Shown piece by piece: positions 1 to 9,180 of a DNA stretch of 64,000 nt. This DNA is from Streptococcus mutans (GTDB lineage Bacteria; Bacillota; Bacilli; Lactobacillales; Streptococcaceae), in assembly GCF_006739205.1 (NCBI RefSeq), contig NZ_AP019720.1, positions 744,001-808,000 of the forward strand. Reading direction: 5' to 3'. The first letter of the stretch is position 1. Every line of letters starts with the position of its first letter. The notes under the pieces were generated by a model, which was given only the letters and a program-made list of their open reading frames with translations, was not told where the DNA came from and did no database searches. The translations under genes and the position numbers were made by a program.

Positions 1-1594
1 AGAAAAAGAACAGTCTCCTGTTGTAGCTGTTGTCGAAAGTCACACACAAGGAAATACAACAACGACAACGTCTCAAGTTACTTCTAAAGAATTGGAAGAT
101 GCTAAGGCTAATGCTAATCAGGAAGGTTTAGAAGTCACTGAAACTGAAGCTCAAAAACAGCCTTCGGTAGAAGCTGCAGATGCAGATAACAAAGCACAGG
201 CACAAACAATTAATACAGCGGTAGCTGATTATCAAAAGGCAAAAGCTGAATTTCCTCAAAAACAAGAACAATATAATAAAGATTTTGAAAAGTATCAGTC
301 TGATGTCAAGGAGTATGAAGCTCAAAAGGCAGCTTACGAGCAATATAAAAAAGAAGTTGCACAAGGTTTGGCATCTGGGCGTGTTGAAAAAGCCCAAGGA
401 CTTGTGTTTATTAATGAACCTGAGGCAAAACTTTCTATTGAGGGTGTTAATCAGTACCTAACAAAAGAAGCACGTCAAAAACATGCAACTGAAGATATTC
501 TTCAGCAATATAATACTGATAATTATACAGCTTCTGATTTTACCCAAGCAAATCCATATGATCCAAAAGAAGATACTTGGTTCAAAATGAAAGTGGGAGA
601 TCAGATTTCAGTTACCTACGATAATATCGTTAATTCAAAATATAATGATAAAAAGATTAGTAAGGTAAAGATTAATTATACTCTCAATAGTTCAACGAAT
701 AATGAAGGCAGTGCACTGGTCAATTTGTTCCATGATCCAACTAAGACAATTTTCATTGGTGCACAGACATCTAATGCTGGCAGAAATGATAAAATCAGTG
801 TGACGATGCAAATTATTTTTTATGATGAAAATGGCAATGAAATCGATTTAAGCGGCAATAATGCCATTATGAGTCTCTCATCGTTAAATCATTGGACGAC
901 TAAGTATGGCGATCATGTGGAAAAAGTAAACCTTGGGGATAATGAATTCGTTAAAATACCGGGCTCATCTGTTGACTTACATGGAAATGAAATCTATTCG
1001 GCTAAGGACAACCAATATAAAGCTAATGGTGCAACCTTTAATGGTGATGGAGCAGATGGCTGGGATGCTGTCAATGCTGATGGAACGCCACGTGCTGCGA
1101 CGGCTTATTATGGTGCAGGTGCTATGACTTACAAGGGAGAACCCTTCACCTTTACTGTTGGTGGTAATGATCAAAACTTACCAACAACCATTTGGTTTGC
1201 GACTAATTCAGCTGTAGCTGTGCCTAAAGATCCGGGAGCTAAACCAACACCGCCAGAAAAACCAGAGTTGAAAAAACTTACTGTGACTTGGCATAAAAAT
1301 CTTGTTGTTGAAACTAAAACTGAGGAAGTTCCTCCAGTGACACCACCAACAACTCCTGATGAACCAACGCCAGAAAAACCAAAAACACCAGAGGATCCTC
1401 AATCACCTGTCGTAGCTAAGTCAGTAAGCTTTAGAACGGCAAGAAAAGGAGAAATGCGTGTTAGAGAGCGTGATTATCAACCGACTCTTCCACATACTGG
1501 GGCTGCTAAACAAAATGGTTTAGCTACTCTTGGTGTTATTTCAACTGCATTTGCTGCGGCTACTTTGATTGCAGCTAGAAAAAAAGAAAACTAG
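1..1594 (+). CDS. gbpC: Glucan-binding protein C, cell-wall anchored (5' end outside the window)
   Basis: The reading frame is open from base 2, so the signal peptide and N-terminus lie upstream. The visible part starts with a Lys/Glu/Gln-rich, coiled-coil-like stretch (to about base 420). A globular GbpC/Spa-type glucan-binding domain follows (about 420-1200), then a Pro-rich wall-spanning segment with PEKP/PTPE repeats, and a sortase signal LPHTG near base 1490 followed by a hydrophobic stretch and the tail AARKKEN. GbpC is a surface lectin that mediates dextran-dependent aggregation of S. mutans. LPHTG is a variant of LPxTG. Gene identity rests on recognising the protein family; it is the best species marker in the window. 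Confidence 0.9.
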   Translation, partial: EKEQSPVVAVVESHTQGNTTTTTSQVTSKELEDAKANANQEGLEVTETEAQKQPSVEAADADNKAQAQTINTAVADYQKAKAEFPQKQEQYNKDFEKYQSDVKEYEAQKAAYEQYKKEVAQGLASGRVEKAQGLVFINEPEAKLSIEGVNQYLTKEARQKHATEDILQQYNTDNYTASDFTQANPYDPKEDTWFKMKVGDQISVTYDNIVNSKYNDKKISKVKINYTLNSSTNNEGSALVNLFHDPTKTIFIGAQTSNAGRNDKISVTMQIIFYDENGNEIDLSGNNAIMSLSSLNHWTTKYGDHVEKVNLGDNEFVKIPGSSVDLHGNEIYSAKDNQYKANGATFNGDGADGWDAVNADGTPRAATAYYGAGAMTYKGEPFTFTVGGNDQNLPTTIWFATNSAVAVPKDPGAKPTPPEKPELKKLTVTWHKNLVVETKTEEVPPVTPPTTPDEPTPEKPKTPEDPQSPVVAKSVSFRTARKGEMRVRERDYQPTLPHTGAAKQNGLATLGVISTAFAAATLIAARKKEN

Positions 1595-1988
1595 AGTGTT
1601 AATTTCTATAAAAAGAGGTTGGGACAAAAAAGTGTTCCGCCCTTTTTATTGTATAGTAGTTGATTAGATTAGACTCAAGCCTTTAATAGTCTACTGAACT
1701 GTTAAAGGCTTGAGCAGCAGTTCTTGTTAATACCTAGTCAATTTTGCGGAGGTGGGACAGCAGAATTGAAATCACAATTTCATTACGATCTACCGATTTT
1801 TATTCCGCTCTTTGTGGTTTTTGTGATGGGTAAGTTCACTATAAGTATTATGGAGATTTTGAGTTCACCAAAAAGATCCTATGATTTTATAGTGAGGTTA
1901 AATGGGCTATCGTTGTTTGATATGCAAAATATAGGAATTTTCAATAATAATTGAAAAATATTAGTAGGTGAAGCTAGAGGAAAGTATT
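1595..1988. other. Intergenic stretch with streptococcal extragenic repeat remnants
   Basis: No convincing gene is seen. Just after gbpC comes an AGAGGTTGGGACA motif (about 1614), and a related GGTGGGACAG motif lies near 1750. GGGACA motifs of this kind are common at the edges of streptococcal extragenic repeats. A weak hairpin (GGGAC/GTTCC, about 1620-1640) followed by CCCTTTTT may terminate gbpC. An open frame at 1724-1954 starts with TTG, has no ribosome site and resembles no protein I know, so I treat it as non-coding. Confidence 0.5.
1674..1714. repeat. Perfect 13-bp inverted repeat
   Basis: CTCAAGCCTTTAA (1674-1686) and TTAAAGGCTTGAG (1702-1714) are exact reverse complements separated by 15 bases. 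No T-run follows, so it is not a classical terminator. It could be part of an extragenic repeat family or an RNA processing stem. Confidence 0.7.
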
Positions 1989-2117
1989 ATGACAGATCAA
2001 GAATTAGAACATTTGATAGTGACTGAACTTGAAAGTAAAAGATTAGATTTCACTTATTCTAAAGATATAACAGAATTTTTTGATGAAGCATTTCCTGAAT
2101 ATGATCAGAACTACTAA
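1989..2117 (+). CDS. Small hypothetical acidic protein (42 aa)
   Basis: An ATG at 1989 is preceded by a good ribosome site (AGAGGAAAG, about 1976-1984). It opens a 42-residue frame beginning MTDQELEHLIV and ending PEYDQNY before TAA. The peptide is strongly acidic (many Asp/Glu) with no signal peptide or membrane segment. I do not recognise it. It could be a real small protein or the remnant of a longer gene. The support is the ribosome site and the charged, low-complexity-free composition. Confidence 0.45.
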   Translation: MTDQELEHLIVTELESKRLDFTYSKDITEFFDEAFPEYDQNY

Positions 2118-2285
2118 TGATTTATAAAATGATTTATAAGATATGCTCATTGCTTTTTCAATCTTGTAGGATTAAGGTTATAAGTCAAAGTGTGAGAATT
2201 TCAATTAATTACTGCGTCAAACTGCTAAGTCTGATAGATTTAAAAGAGACTGGATTTTTGTCTTAGAACGACTGTTAGATAATAT

Positions 2286-2324
2286 AAAGACAGGATAAGG
2301 TTATGGTAAGCCCCTGTCTTTTTT
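2286..2324 (+). terminator. Rho-independent terminator upstream of lepA
   Basis: AAAGACAGG (2286-2294) pairs with CCTGTCTTT (2313-2321) and runs into TTTTT. It would end transcription coming from the small-ORF region before lepA. Confidence 0.75.
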
Positions 2325-2326
2325 GT

Positions 2327-2332
2327 TATAAT
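2327..2332 (+). promoter_or_regulatory. Probable lepA promoter, extended -10
   Basis: TGTTATAAT gives an extended -10 box (TGnTATAAT) directly after the terminator T-run and 34 bases before the lepA start. The -35 position 17 bp upstream (TGGTAA) is poor, which is tolerable with an extended -10. Confidence 0.5.
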
Positions 2333-2365
2333 AAAGCTACTGATTAATTTTAACAAGGATAAAAA

Positions 2366-4201
2366 ATGACTATAGAACAACTTAAAAATCGTCAGGAGAA
2401 AATTCGTAATTTCTCTATTATTGCCCATATAGACCATGGGAAGTCAACGCTGGCAGATCGTATTTTGGAACAGACAGAAACTGTTTCTAGCAGAGAAATG
2501 CAAGCTCAGCTTTTGGACAGCATGGACTTAGAACGTGAGCGTGGTATTACCATTAAATTAAATGCGATTGAGCTTAATTATAAGGCTAAAAATGGTGAAA
2601 CTTATATTTTTCACTTGATTGACACGCCAGGACATGTTGACTTTACTTATGAAGTGTCACGTTCTTTGGCAGCCTGTGAAGGTGCCATTTTGGTGGTAGA
2701 TGCTGCACAAGGTATTGAAGCGCAGACCTTAGCCAATGTTTATTTGGCTTTAGATAATGATCTGGAAATTTTACCTGTTATCAATAAAATTGACTTGCCA
2801 GCAGCTGATCCTGAACGTGTGCGCACTGAGATTGAAGATGTCATTGGACTGGATGCTAGTGAAGCTGTTTTGGCTTCCGCCAAAGCAGGCATCGGAATTG
2901 AAGAGATTTTGGAGCAAATTGTGGAAAAAGTACCAGCTCCAAAGGGGGATGTTGAAGCCCCACTCAAAGCTCTTATTTTTGATTCTGTCTATGATGCTTA
3001 TCGCGGCGTTATTCTGCAAATTCGGGTCATGGATGGTATGGTCAAACCCGGAGATAAAATTGAACTCATGAGCAATGGCAAGACTTTTGACGTGACAGAA
3101 GTAGGAATTTTCACTCCTAAGGCTGTTAATCGTGACTTTTTGGCAACGGGTGATGTAGGTTATTTAGCTGCTTCAATCAAGACAGTGGCAGACACTCGTG
3201 TTGGTGATACAGTGACTCTGGCGGACTGCCCTGCCGAAGCACCTTTGCATGGTTATAAGCAGTTGAATCCCATGGTTTTTGCAGGAATTTATCCTATTGA
3301 TTCCAGCAAATATAATGACATGCGTGAAGCCCTAGAGAAATTACAGCTTAATGATGCCAGTCTTCACTTTGAACCTGAGACTTCTCAAGCCCTTGGCTTT
3401 GGTTTTCGTTGTGGCTTCTTAGGTCTTTTGCATATGGATGTCATTCAAGAGCGATTGGAGCGTGAGTTTAATATTGATCTCATTATGACAGCGCCATCTG
3501 TAGTTTACCATGTTTATACCACAGATGGGGAGAGGCTTGAGGTTTCTAATCCATCTGAATTTCCTGATCCAACTAAGGTTGATAGTATTGAGGAACCTTA
3601 CGTTAAAGCCCAGATTATGGTGCCGCAAGAGTATGTGGGAGCTGTCATGGAATTATCACAACGTAAGCGCGGCGACTTTGTGACTATGGATTATATTGAT
3701 AATAACCGAGTCAATGTTATTTACCAAATCCCTTTGGCTGAAATTGTTTTTGATTTTTTTGATAAACTAAAATCCTCTACCCGTGGTTATGCTAGTTTTG
3801 ATTATGATATTTCTGAGTATCGCAAGTCTAAGCTGGTAAAAATGGATATTTTGCTCAATGGTGATAAAGTTGATGCGCTTAGCTTCATTGTCCATAAAGA
3901 GTTTGCCTATGAAAGGGGGAAATTAATTGTTGAAAAGTTGAAGAAGATCATTCCGCGGCAACAATTCGAAGTTCCCATTCAAGCAGCGATCGGTCAAAAA
4001 ATTGTGGCGCGTTCCGATATTAAGGCCTTGCGGAAAAATGTTCTTGCTAAATGTTATGGCGGAGATGTTTCCAGAAAGCGTAAACTTTTGGAAAAACAAA
4101 AGGCTGGTAAAAAGCGGATGAAATCAATTGGTTCAGTTGAGGTCCCTCAGGAAGCCTTTCTCAGCGTTCTGTCCATGGATGATGACGATAAGAAAAAATA
4201 G
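2366..4201 (+). CDS. lepA: Elongation factor 4 (LepA), ribosome-associated GTPase
   Basis: This 611-residue protein has full family length. The N-terminal GTPase domain carries G1 AHIDHGKST (about residue 20), a G2/G3 region with RGITIKLNA and DTPGHVDF, and G4 NKIDLP. Domains II, III and V and the LepA-specific C-terminal domain follow, with the Lys-rich tail [12 protein letters not shown]4 back-translocates or remodels stalled ribosomes under stress. The ATG at 2366 has AAGGAT upstream. The gene stands behind its own terminator and promoter, and the hydrolase gene follows 28 bases later and may be co-transcribed. Confidence 0.97.
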
Positions 4202-4229
4202 TTTTTAATAGTGGCAGCAGGAGATTGCA

Positions 4230-5057
4230 ATGGCAGCACTTAATAAAGAAATGGTTAATACTTTGCTTGGTCCGATTTATACTTGTCACAGAGAGGGTAA
4301 TCCCTGTCTTGTCTTCTTAAGCGGTGCTGGTTTTTTCAGTACGGCTGACAATTTTGCTAATATTATTGACAAATTGCCTGATAGCATTGGCATATTAACC
4401 ATAGATGCCCCCAATAGTGGCTACAGTCCTGTTAGTAATCAAGTGAATGTTGGACTCAGAGATTGGGTCAATGCTATTTTAATGATTTTTGAACACTTTA
4501 AATTCCAATCGTATCTTTTATGTGTTCATAGCATTGGCGGTTTTGCAGCTTTGCAAATAATGAATCAATCATCAAAGGCTTGTTTAGGCTTTATTGGGCT
4601 GGAACCAACGACTGCTATGATTTATCGTGCGGGTTTTTCTTCGGATCTTTATCCTCAATTGGCCCTGCGGCGGCAAAAATTAAAAACAGCAGCTGATAGG
4701 CTTAACTACCTTAAAGATCTTAGTCGTTCTCATTTTTCTTCTCAACAGTTTAAGCAGTTGTGGCGGGGCTATGATTATTGTCAGAGACGATTAAATGATG
4801 TCCAGTCTTTGCCTGATTTTAAAATAAGGCTTGCTTTAGGAGAAGAGGATTTTAAAACTGTTATTTCTGAAAAAGTTCCTTCTATTGTTTTTTCGGAGTC
4901 TTTTCGTGAGAAAGAATATTTAGAATCTGAATACCTAAATAAGCATACACAGACAAAACTTATTCTCTGTGGTCAGCATCATTATTTGCACTGGTCAGAA
5001 ACAAATTCCATTTTAGAAAAAGCTGAACAACTGCTGTCAAATCATGAAAAGTTGTAA
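4230..5057 (+). CDS. Alpha/beta hydrolase fold protein
   Basis: This 275-residue protein has an N-terminal LVFLSGAGFFS segment that would form the oxyanion strand-loop, and a nucleophile elbow reading CVHSIGGFAAL at about residues 98-108. The likely catalytic His lies in GQHHYLHW near residue 250. The first Gly of the usual GxSxG elbow is replaced by Val, although the HSxGG core is kept. The substrate is unknown; esterase, lipase-like or peptidase-like activity is possible. CAGGAGA lies before the ATG. It follows lepA by 28 bases, so read-through from lepA is plausible. No signal peptide is seen, so it is probably cytoplasmic. Confidence 0.75.
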   Translation: MAALNKEMVNTLLGPIYTCHREGNPCLVFLSGAGFFSTADNFANIIDKLPDSIGILTIDAPNSGYSPVSNQVNVGLRDWVNAILMIFEHFKFQSYLLCVHSIGGFAALQIMNQSSKACLGFIGLEPTTAMIYRAGFSSDLYPQLALRRQKLKTAADRLNYLKDLSRSHFSSQQFKQLWRGYDYCQRRLNDVQSLPDFKIRLALGEEDFKTVISEKVPSIVFSESFREKEYLESEYLNKHTQTKLILCGQHHYLHWSETNSILEKAEQLLSNHEKL

Positions 5058-5135
5058 AAAATAGAAGAGGTAGAAGCTAGACAGCTGCTTTTTGATACTA
5101 AGTTTCAAAAGATATAAAAGAAAAAGGAGACTTCT

Positions 5136-5612
5136 ATGTCTATTAGATTGGCACAAGTTACAGATATTCCTGTTCTGAAAGAGCTTTTAAATCAGATTTT
5201 TCAGGTTCATCAAACGGTTCGCCCAGATCTCTTTAAGAATACAGACAAGGGAAGTAAATATTCTGAAACAGAATTGAAGGAACTTTTACAAGATGAGTCA
5301 AAACCTATTTTTGTCTATACGGATGGTAAAAATAGAGTCCTAGGGCATTTATTTTTGGTTATAAAGGAGACTGAGGGATCTTCGGTATCAAAACCCTTGA
5401 AAACTCTTTTTATTGATGATTTATGTGTATCAAAAGAAGCCAGAGGACAAAAGATTGGTCAGGAGCTTTTTGAATTTGCCTTAAAGTATGCGAAAAAATT
5501 GGGCTGCTATGATCTTACTCTTAATGTCTGGAACGACAATAAAGGAGCCTTGGCTTTTTATGAACGTCAAGGATTAAAAGCCAGAGAAACGAAAATGGAG
5601 AAAATTCTTTAA
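5136..5612 (+). CDS. GNAT-family N-acetyltransferase
   Basis: This 158-residue protein has a typical GNAT layout. Strand 4 with the acceptor-side acidic residues reads TLFIDDLCVSKEARGQKIG, in which the RGQKIG segment is the acetyl-CoA pyrophosphate loop (Q/RxxGxG/A). The C-terminal NVWNDNKGALAFYERQGLK is the usual motif B. It transfers an acetyl group from acetyl-CoA to an unknown amine. The start is well set by AAAAAGGAG eight bases before the ATG. It stands as a single gene between the hydrolase and the membrane protein. Confidence 0.88.
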   Translation: MSIRLAQVTDIPVLKELLNQIFQVHQTVRPDLFKNTDKGSKYSETELKELLQDESKPIFVYTDGKNRVLGHLFLVIKETEGSSVSKPLKTLFIDDLCVSKEARGQKIGQELFEFALKYAKKLGCYDLTLNVWNDNKGALAFYERQGLKARETKMEKIL

Positions 5613-5691
5613 AAAACCTTTAAAGCACTATTTTTTTCATGAAAAATTGTGTAAAATAAGAAGAGTAGAATAAGAAGATGGAGGGATTCTC

Positions 5692-6300
5692 ATGCCAAGA
5701 CGTCGTGCTAGCCGTAGGAAATCAAAAAAGAAGGCTGTTTTTAGTATTTTATTAACGGGTATTACTCTTATTATTATTGGTTTAGCCGTTTATTTTATTT
5801 CAGCCTATTTTACAAATACAAAGAAAACAGCAAATAAAGAAAAGACACAGACACATATTGTTAATCCTAAGAAGGATCCAGAAGAAAAGAAGGAAGCAGA
5901 TTCCTCTTCAAAAGCAACATCTAAGTTTGATTTAACAACTATTGCTACAGGAGATTACAGTTCAGCTGCGGGAACTTGGCAAAATGAACTGGGCGATCAG
6001 CTTAAGTTTAATGCAAGTGGTCTTGAAAGTGCCACTATCCAAAATGCAACGGATTTCACCATTTCATCTGGACAGGCAACAAATGATGGCCTGTATCAAG
6101 CAACTTTGACTTCAGCAGATAGTACAGTGGTTTATAATTTGCTCTTTGTTAAAGGCGGGACAGCAATACCTGAAAATTACTTTACGACAGGTTATAGTGA
6201 TACCTCAGATACTTCTCGTGATCGTCTTTATATCAGCTCGCAAACGACTTTTGGCAGCGATGATTTCAGCAAGGGAATTTTCTATAAATCTGAAAATTAA
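5692..6300 (+). CDS. Membrane-anchored extracellular protein, DUF6287-like
   Basis: The N-terminus is very basic (RRRASRRKSKKK). One hydrophobic helix follows (about residues 17-40), then a charged Lys/Glu linker and a soluble domain of about 125 residues, starting near DLTTIATGDYSS, that resembles the DUF6287 family of streptococcal surface proteins. It would be a type II membrane protein facing outside. There is no lipobox Cys. GGAGGG lies just before the ATG. It is a single gene ending at a bidirectional terminator. Function unknown. Confidence 0.7.
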   Translation: MPRRRASRRKSKKKAVFSILLTGITLIIIGLAVYFISAYFTNTKKTANKEKTQTHIVNPKKDPEEKKEADSSSKATSKFDLTTIATGDYSSAAGTWQNELGDQLKFNASGLESATIQNATDFTISSGQATNDGLYQATLTSADSTVVYNLLFVKGGTAIPENYFTTGYSDTSDTSRDRLYISSQTTFGSDDFSKGIFYKSEN

Positions 6301-6307
6301 GCAATAT

Positions 6308-6339
6308 AAAAAAGTGAGGAAATGAAATCTCACTTTTTT
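6308..6339. terminator. Bidirectional terminator between convergent genes
   Basis: AAAAAAGTGAG (6308-6318) and CTCACTTTTTT (6329-6339) are exact reverse complements with T-runs on both strands. They separate the gene ending at 6300 (+) from the one ending at 6365 (-). Confidence 0.9.
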
Positions 6340-6364
6340 GTGTTTTTAGGTTTAATTGAAAAAA

Positions 6365-7021
6365 TCAGGACATGTTCAAAGAGGAATTGTCAGTCACTTG
6401 CCTCTTTTGACCAATCATTTGCTTGATTCCCAATAGAATATAGCCAAAGAGTAAGTACAGTAGTGCAATAACCAAGGCATTGATTAACACTTGCTGTGCT
6501 CCGTATTTATTCATATTAATGAAAAAATATGGGAAGGGACTATCAGCAGTACCAGGGATTGGCCATTTTAAGAGAAGTCCATTGATAAGCGCAAAACCAA
6601 AGTAAAGTAAGGGAAGACAGGTCCAGATAATAGGGTCAAACCAACGATATATTTTGCGACGATCACAAATCAAGGTATCAAAAATAGTACTAAGAGGAAC
6701 AATGTAATGAACAAGGAAATTGCGAATAGTGTAGTAATCGTAAGATCTTACCTTAGGTGCTAATAAAAAATGATAGACCATAAAAGTAATCATAATTGTC
6801 ATGGTTACACCACCCTTGAGGCGTAAGAGCTTAGGATTGGAATTGATAGAACCGTTACGCTTTTCTTTAATGACAAGATAGGTCAGAAAACTAAAGACAA
6901 TGACATTTGAAAGAGTTGTATAATAAAGGAGCATTCCCCAACCGGATTGTTTGATTTGAATGCTGACGCCGATAAGACCTAAAAGGGCAATCAGACTTCT
7001 GAAAGCTTGTGTTTTGGACAT
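6365..7021 (-). CDS. Pr6Pr-type integral membrane protein
   Basis: This 218-residue, very hydrophobic protein has about six predicted membrane helices: around residues 8-24, 30-52, 72-90, 100-120, 140-160 and 175-198. The spacing and the loop motif YYTTLSNVIVFSF resemble the Pr6Pr (FAR-17a/AIG1-like) membrane family found in many Firmicutes. The role is unknown. The start is supported by AGAAAGG before the ATG on the minus strand. Confidence 0.65.
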   Translation of the reverse strand: MSKTQAFRSLIALLGLIGVSIQIKQSGWGMLLYYTTLSNVIVFSFLTYLVIKEKRNGSINSNPKLLRLKGGVTMTIMITFMVYHFLLAPKVRSYDYYTIRNFLVHYIVPLSTIFDTLICDRRKIYRWFDPIIWTCLPLLYFGFALINGLLLKWPIPGTADSPFPYFFINMNKYGAQQVLINALVIALLYLLFGYILLGIKQMIGQKRQVTDNSSLNMS

Positions 7022-7339
7022 GATAAACCTTTCTAAGGGACAAAACCTTTATTATCATACCATATTTTCATTGACCTGTAAGTAAAAACTTTGTAAAATG
7101 AAGACCTTAAAGCAATTGTAGAAATGAGACGATGTGACAGAATTTTCTAAAAAATTTAAAATAAGCAGCTAGAACATAATGTGCATTTCACTCTCTTAAA
7201 CTCCTAGAACCTGCTCACTAGCTATAATTAACATGAATGGGAACGTGTTTTTTGAGTTTTTCTTTTATCTTAAAATAACAGCGTTTACATAAAAATGATA
7301 TAATAATGAAGAATAATACTTTATTTGGGAGGAATTAAT
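7022..7339. promoter_or_regulatory. Divergent intergenic region with the promoter of the carboxykinase gene
   Basis: The clearest signal is TGATATAAT (7296-7304), an extended -10 box (TGnTATAAT) 36 bases before the ATG at 7340, with a weak -35. A GGGAGGA ribosome site lies just before the ATG. The rest is AT-rich with no gene seen. The minus-strand promoter for the membrane protein must also lie here but is not obvious. Confidence 0.5.
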
Positions 7340-8980
7340 ATGGTTACACGCCAACATTTTTCAGAAGATTCAATGCGTAAAAACAATTCTTATTTTTCAG
7401 CATTAAAAGCTACTATTGAAACTGCTTTTTACGAAAATCATGTGGTGCCTTTGAAGGAGTTGGCAGAAGCTTATCGGTTAGCTGCAAAATCTCCTAACAC
7501 TATTGTTTTAGATACACCCGTTGCTCATGCTGAGGATCTAGGTCTTCCGAAAGATGCAAAAATTTTATTGGAAAATTCAGGCGGAATTGTTGGACGTACT
7601 GCCAAGGCTCGTCGAATTTTTGGACAGGATAGTAAAGAAGACGCAAAAATTCTTCAAATTATTCGTGAAGCCATTTTTCAGGCTAGGCATCGTACTTTTT
7701 ATCGCGCAGATGCAGTTGTAGGGCTTGATGAAGCTTTTATGTTACGTGCTCATCTAATGGTACCACAAGATGATATTAATAATCTCTACTCTTGGCTTAA
7801 TAATTTTCAAGTTCTTAATGATACTTATCGTGAGCGTTTAAAGAAATCAAAACGCTATGAAGAGACTGATATTTATATTTTTTCTGATCCAGAGTGGAGT
7901 CATCCTGATTATCCAGATGGTTTGGTTTATTTTGATACCAATCACAATTGTGCTGCTATTCTGGGACTCCATTATTTTGGAGAATTAAAAAAAGCAACCT
8001 TGACTTTGGCTTGGGGAACAGCTAATCGTAATAAATATGTTGCCTGTCATGGTGGTTTGAAAATTTTTGAAAAAGAAGGACAAAAACCTTATGTGGCCTC
8101 CTTTTTTGGCCTATCTGGTTCTGGCAAGTCAACTCTCACACATGCTAAACATAATGGGAAATATCGGATAGATGTCTTGCATGATGACGCTTTTGTTATT
8201 TCTGAAGAGGACGGCTCAACAATTGCCCTAGAGCCTGCTTATTTTGATAAGACAAATGACTACCCAGCTGGTCATCGCGAACAGAAGTATTTTGTAGCGG
8301 TTCAAAATTGCGGTGCGGCTTTGGATAAGGAAGGGCATCTTCGCCTTGTTACTGAGGATATCAGAAATGGAAATGGCCGGACCATTAAGTCTCGTTTTTC
8401 AACACCTAACCGTGTGGATCGTATTAATCACCCTATTCAGTCCATTTTTTGGATAATGAAGGATGATTCTTTACCACCTCTTATTAGGGTTACCGACCCT
8501 ATTATGGCTTCAATTATGGGGTGTACTTTGGTTACGACGCGATCAACGGCTGAAAATACGACTGACAGTTTAGATGCGTTAATTATTGAACCTTATGCTA
8601 ATCCTTTCCGTGTCTATCCATTGGTGGAAGATTATATTAAGTTTCAACATTTATTTGAATCAGGAGTAAACTGTTATATTATCAATACAGGTTCTTATTT
8701 GGGACAAGATATTCCTAAAGAGACTACGTTGGATGTTATTGAACAAGTGGTTGATGGTACTGCAAAATTTGAGTCTTTTGGTTCCGTTAAAGGTTTTGAG
8801 TACCTTTCTTCTTCTCACTATAAGATTCCTAATTTTGATAAGGCTTATGTCAAAATTATCCGCCAACGGATGAAAATCCGATTGCAATATTTGGAAGCTT
8901 TTAATCGAAAAAATCCTAAATTGTCTTTGCCTGATGAAGCAATCTCACATTTGAAAGATGTCTTGGCTAATTTAGGTTAG
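7340..8980 (+). CDS. Phosphoenolpyruvate carboxykinase (ATP)-family protein
   Basis: This 546-residue protein has the ATP-dependent PEP carboxykinase signature. The kinase-1a P-loop is FFGLSGSGKSTL (about residue 260), followed by the metal-binding kinase-2 segment LHDDAFVI and a downstream RNGNGRTIKSRFSTPNRV arginine segment. PEP carboxykinase interconverts oxaloacetate and PEP using ATP/ADP. Streptococci lack gluconeogenesis in the classical sense, so an anaplerotic or different kinase role is possible. I chose the ATG at 7340 over an upstream TTG because GGGAGGA sits six bases before it. It is a single gene. Confidence 0.72.
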   Translation: MVTRQHFSEDSMRKNNSYFSALKATIETAFYENHVVPLKELAEAYRLAAKSPNTIVLDTPVAHAEDLGLPKDAKILLENSGGIVGRTAKARRIFGQDSKEDAKILQIIREAIFQARHRTFYRADAVVGLDEAFMLRAHLMVPQDDINNLYSWLNNFQVLNDTYRERLKKSKRYEETDIYIFSDPEWSHPDYPDGLVYFDTNHNCAAILGLHYFGELKKATLTLAWGTANRNKYVACHGGLKIFEKEGQKPYVASFFGLSGSGKSTLTHAKHNGKYRIDVLHDDAFVISEEDGSTIALEPAYFDKTNDYPAGHREQKYFVAVQNCGAALDKEGHLRLVTEDIRNGNGRTIKSRFSTPNRVDRINHPIQSIFWIMKDDSLPPLIRVTDPIMASIMGCTLVTTRSTAENTTDSLDALIIEPYANPFRVYPLVEDYIKFQHLFESGVNCYIINTGSYLGQDIPKETTLDVIEQVVDGTAKFESFGSVKGFEYLSSSHYKIPNFDKAYVKIIRQRMKIRLQYLEAFNRKNPKLSLPDEAISHLKDVLANLG

Positions 8981-9138
8981 TTAGTATTGCTATTAAGCTT
9001 ACTCGTAAATCTATTTCTCTTCTATTGATTGCCTTCTTTTTTGCTCGTTAGTCTTTGTCGAGCCGCTAACAGCAGCCGTTCCCCTTACTGCTTAAGAAAA
9101 GTGATAAAAAATAGGCGGCTTTTGAACAAATCTATCAA
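8981..9138. other. Short intergenic stretch
   Basis: This lies between the carboxykinase stop and the terminator. A GC-richer patch (about 9055-9090) carries short self-complementary pieces, but no gene or promoter could be supported. Confidence 0.4.
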
Positions 9139-9180
9139 AAAAATGAAAACAGAGCAATCACCAACTCTGTTTTCATTTTT
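9139..9180. terminator. Strong bidirectional terminator
   Basis: AAAAATGAAAACAGAG (9139-9154) and CTCTGTTTTCATTTTT (9165-9180) form a perfect 16-bp stem with a 10-base loop and U-tracts on both strands. It serves the upstream plus-strand gene and the minus-strand helicase, whose stop codon lies within the stem. Confidence 0.92.

Noticed and set aside
1724..1954. 76-residue open frame after gbpC
   Set aside because: TTG start, no ribosome site, overlaps extragenic repeat-like DNA and resembles no protein I know.
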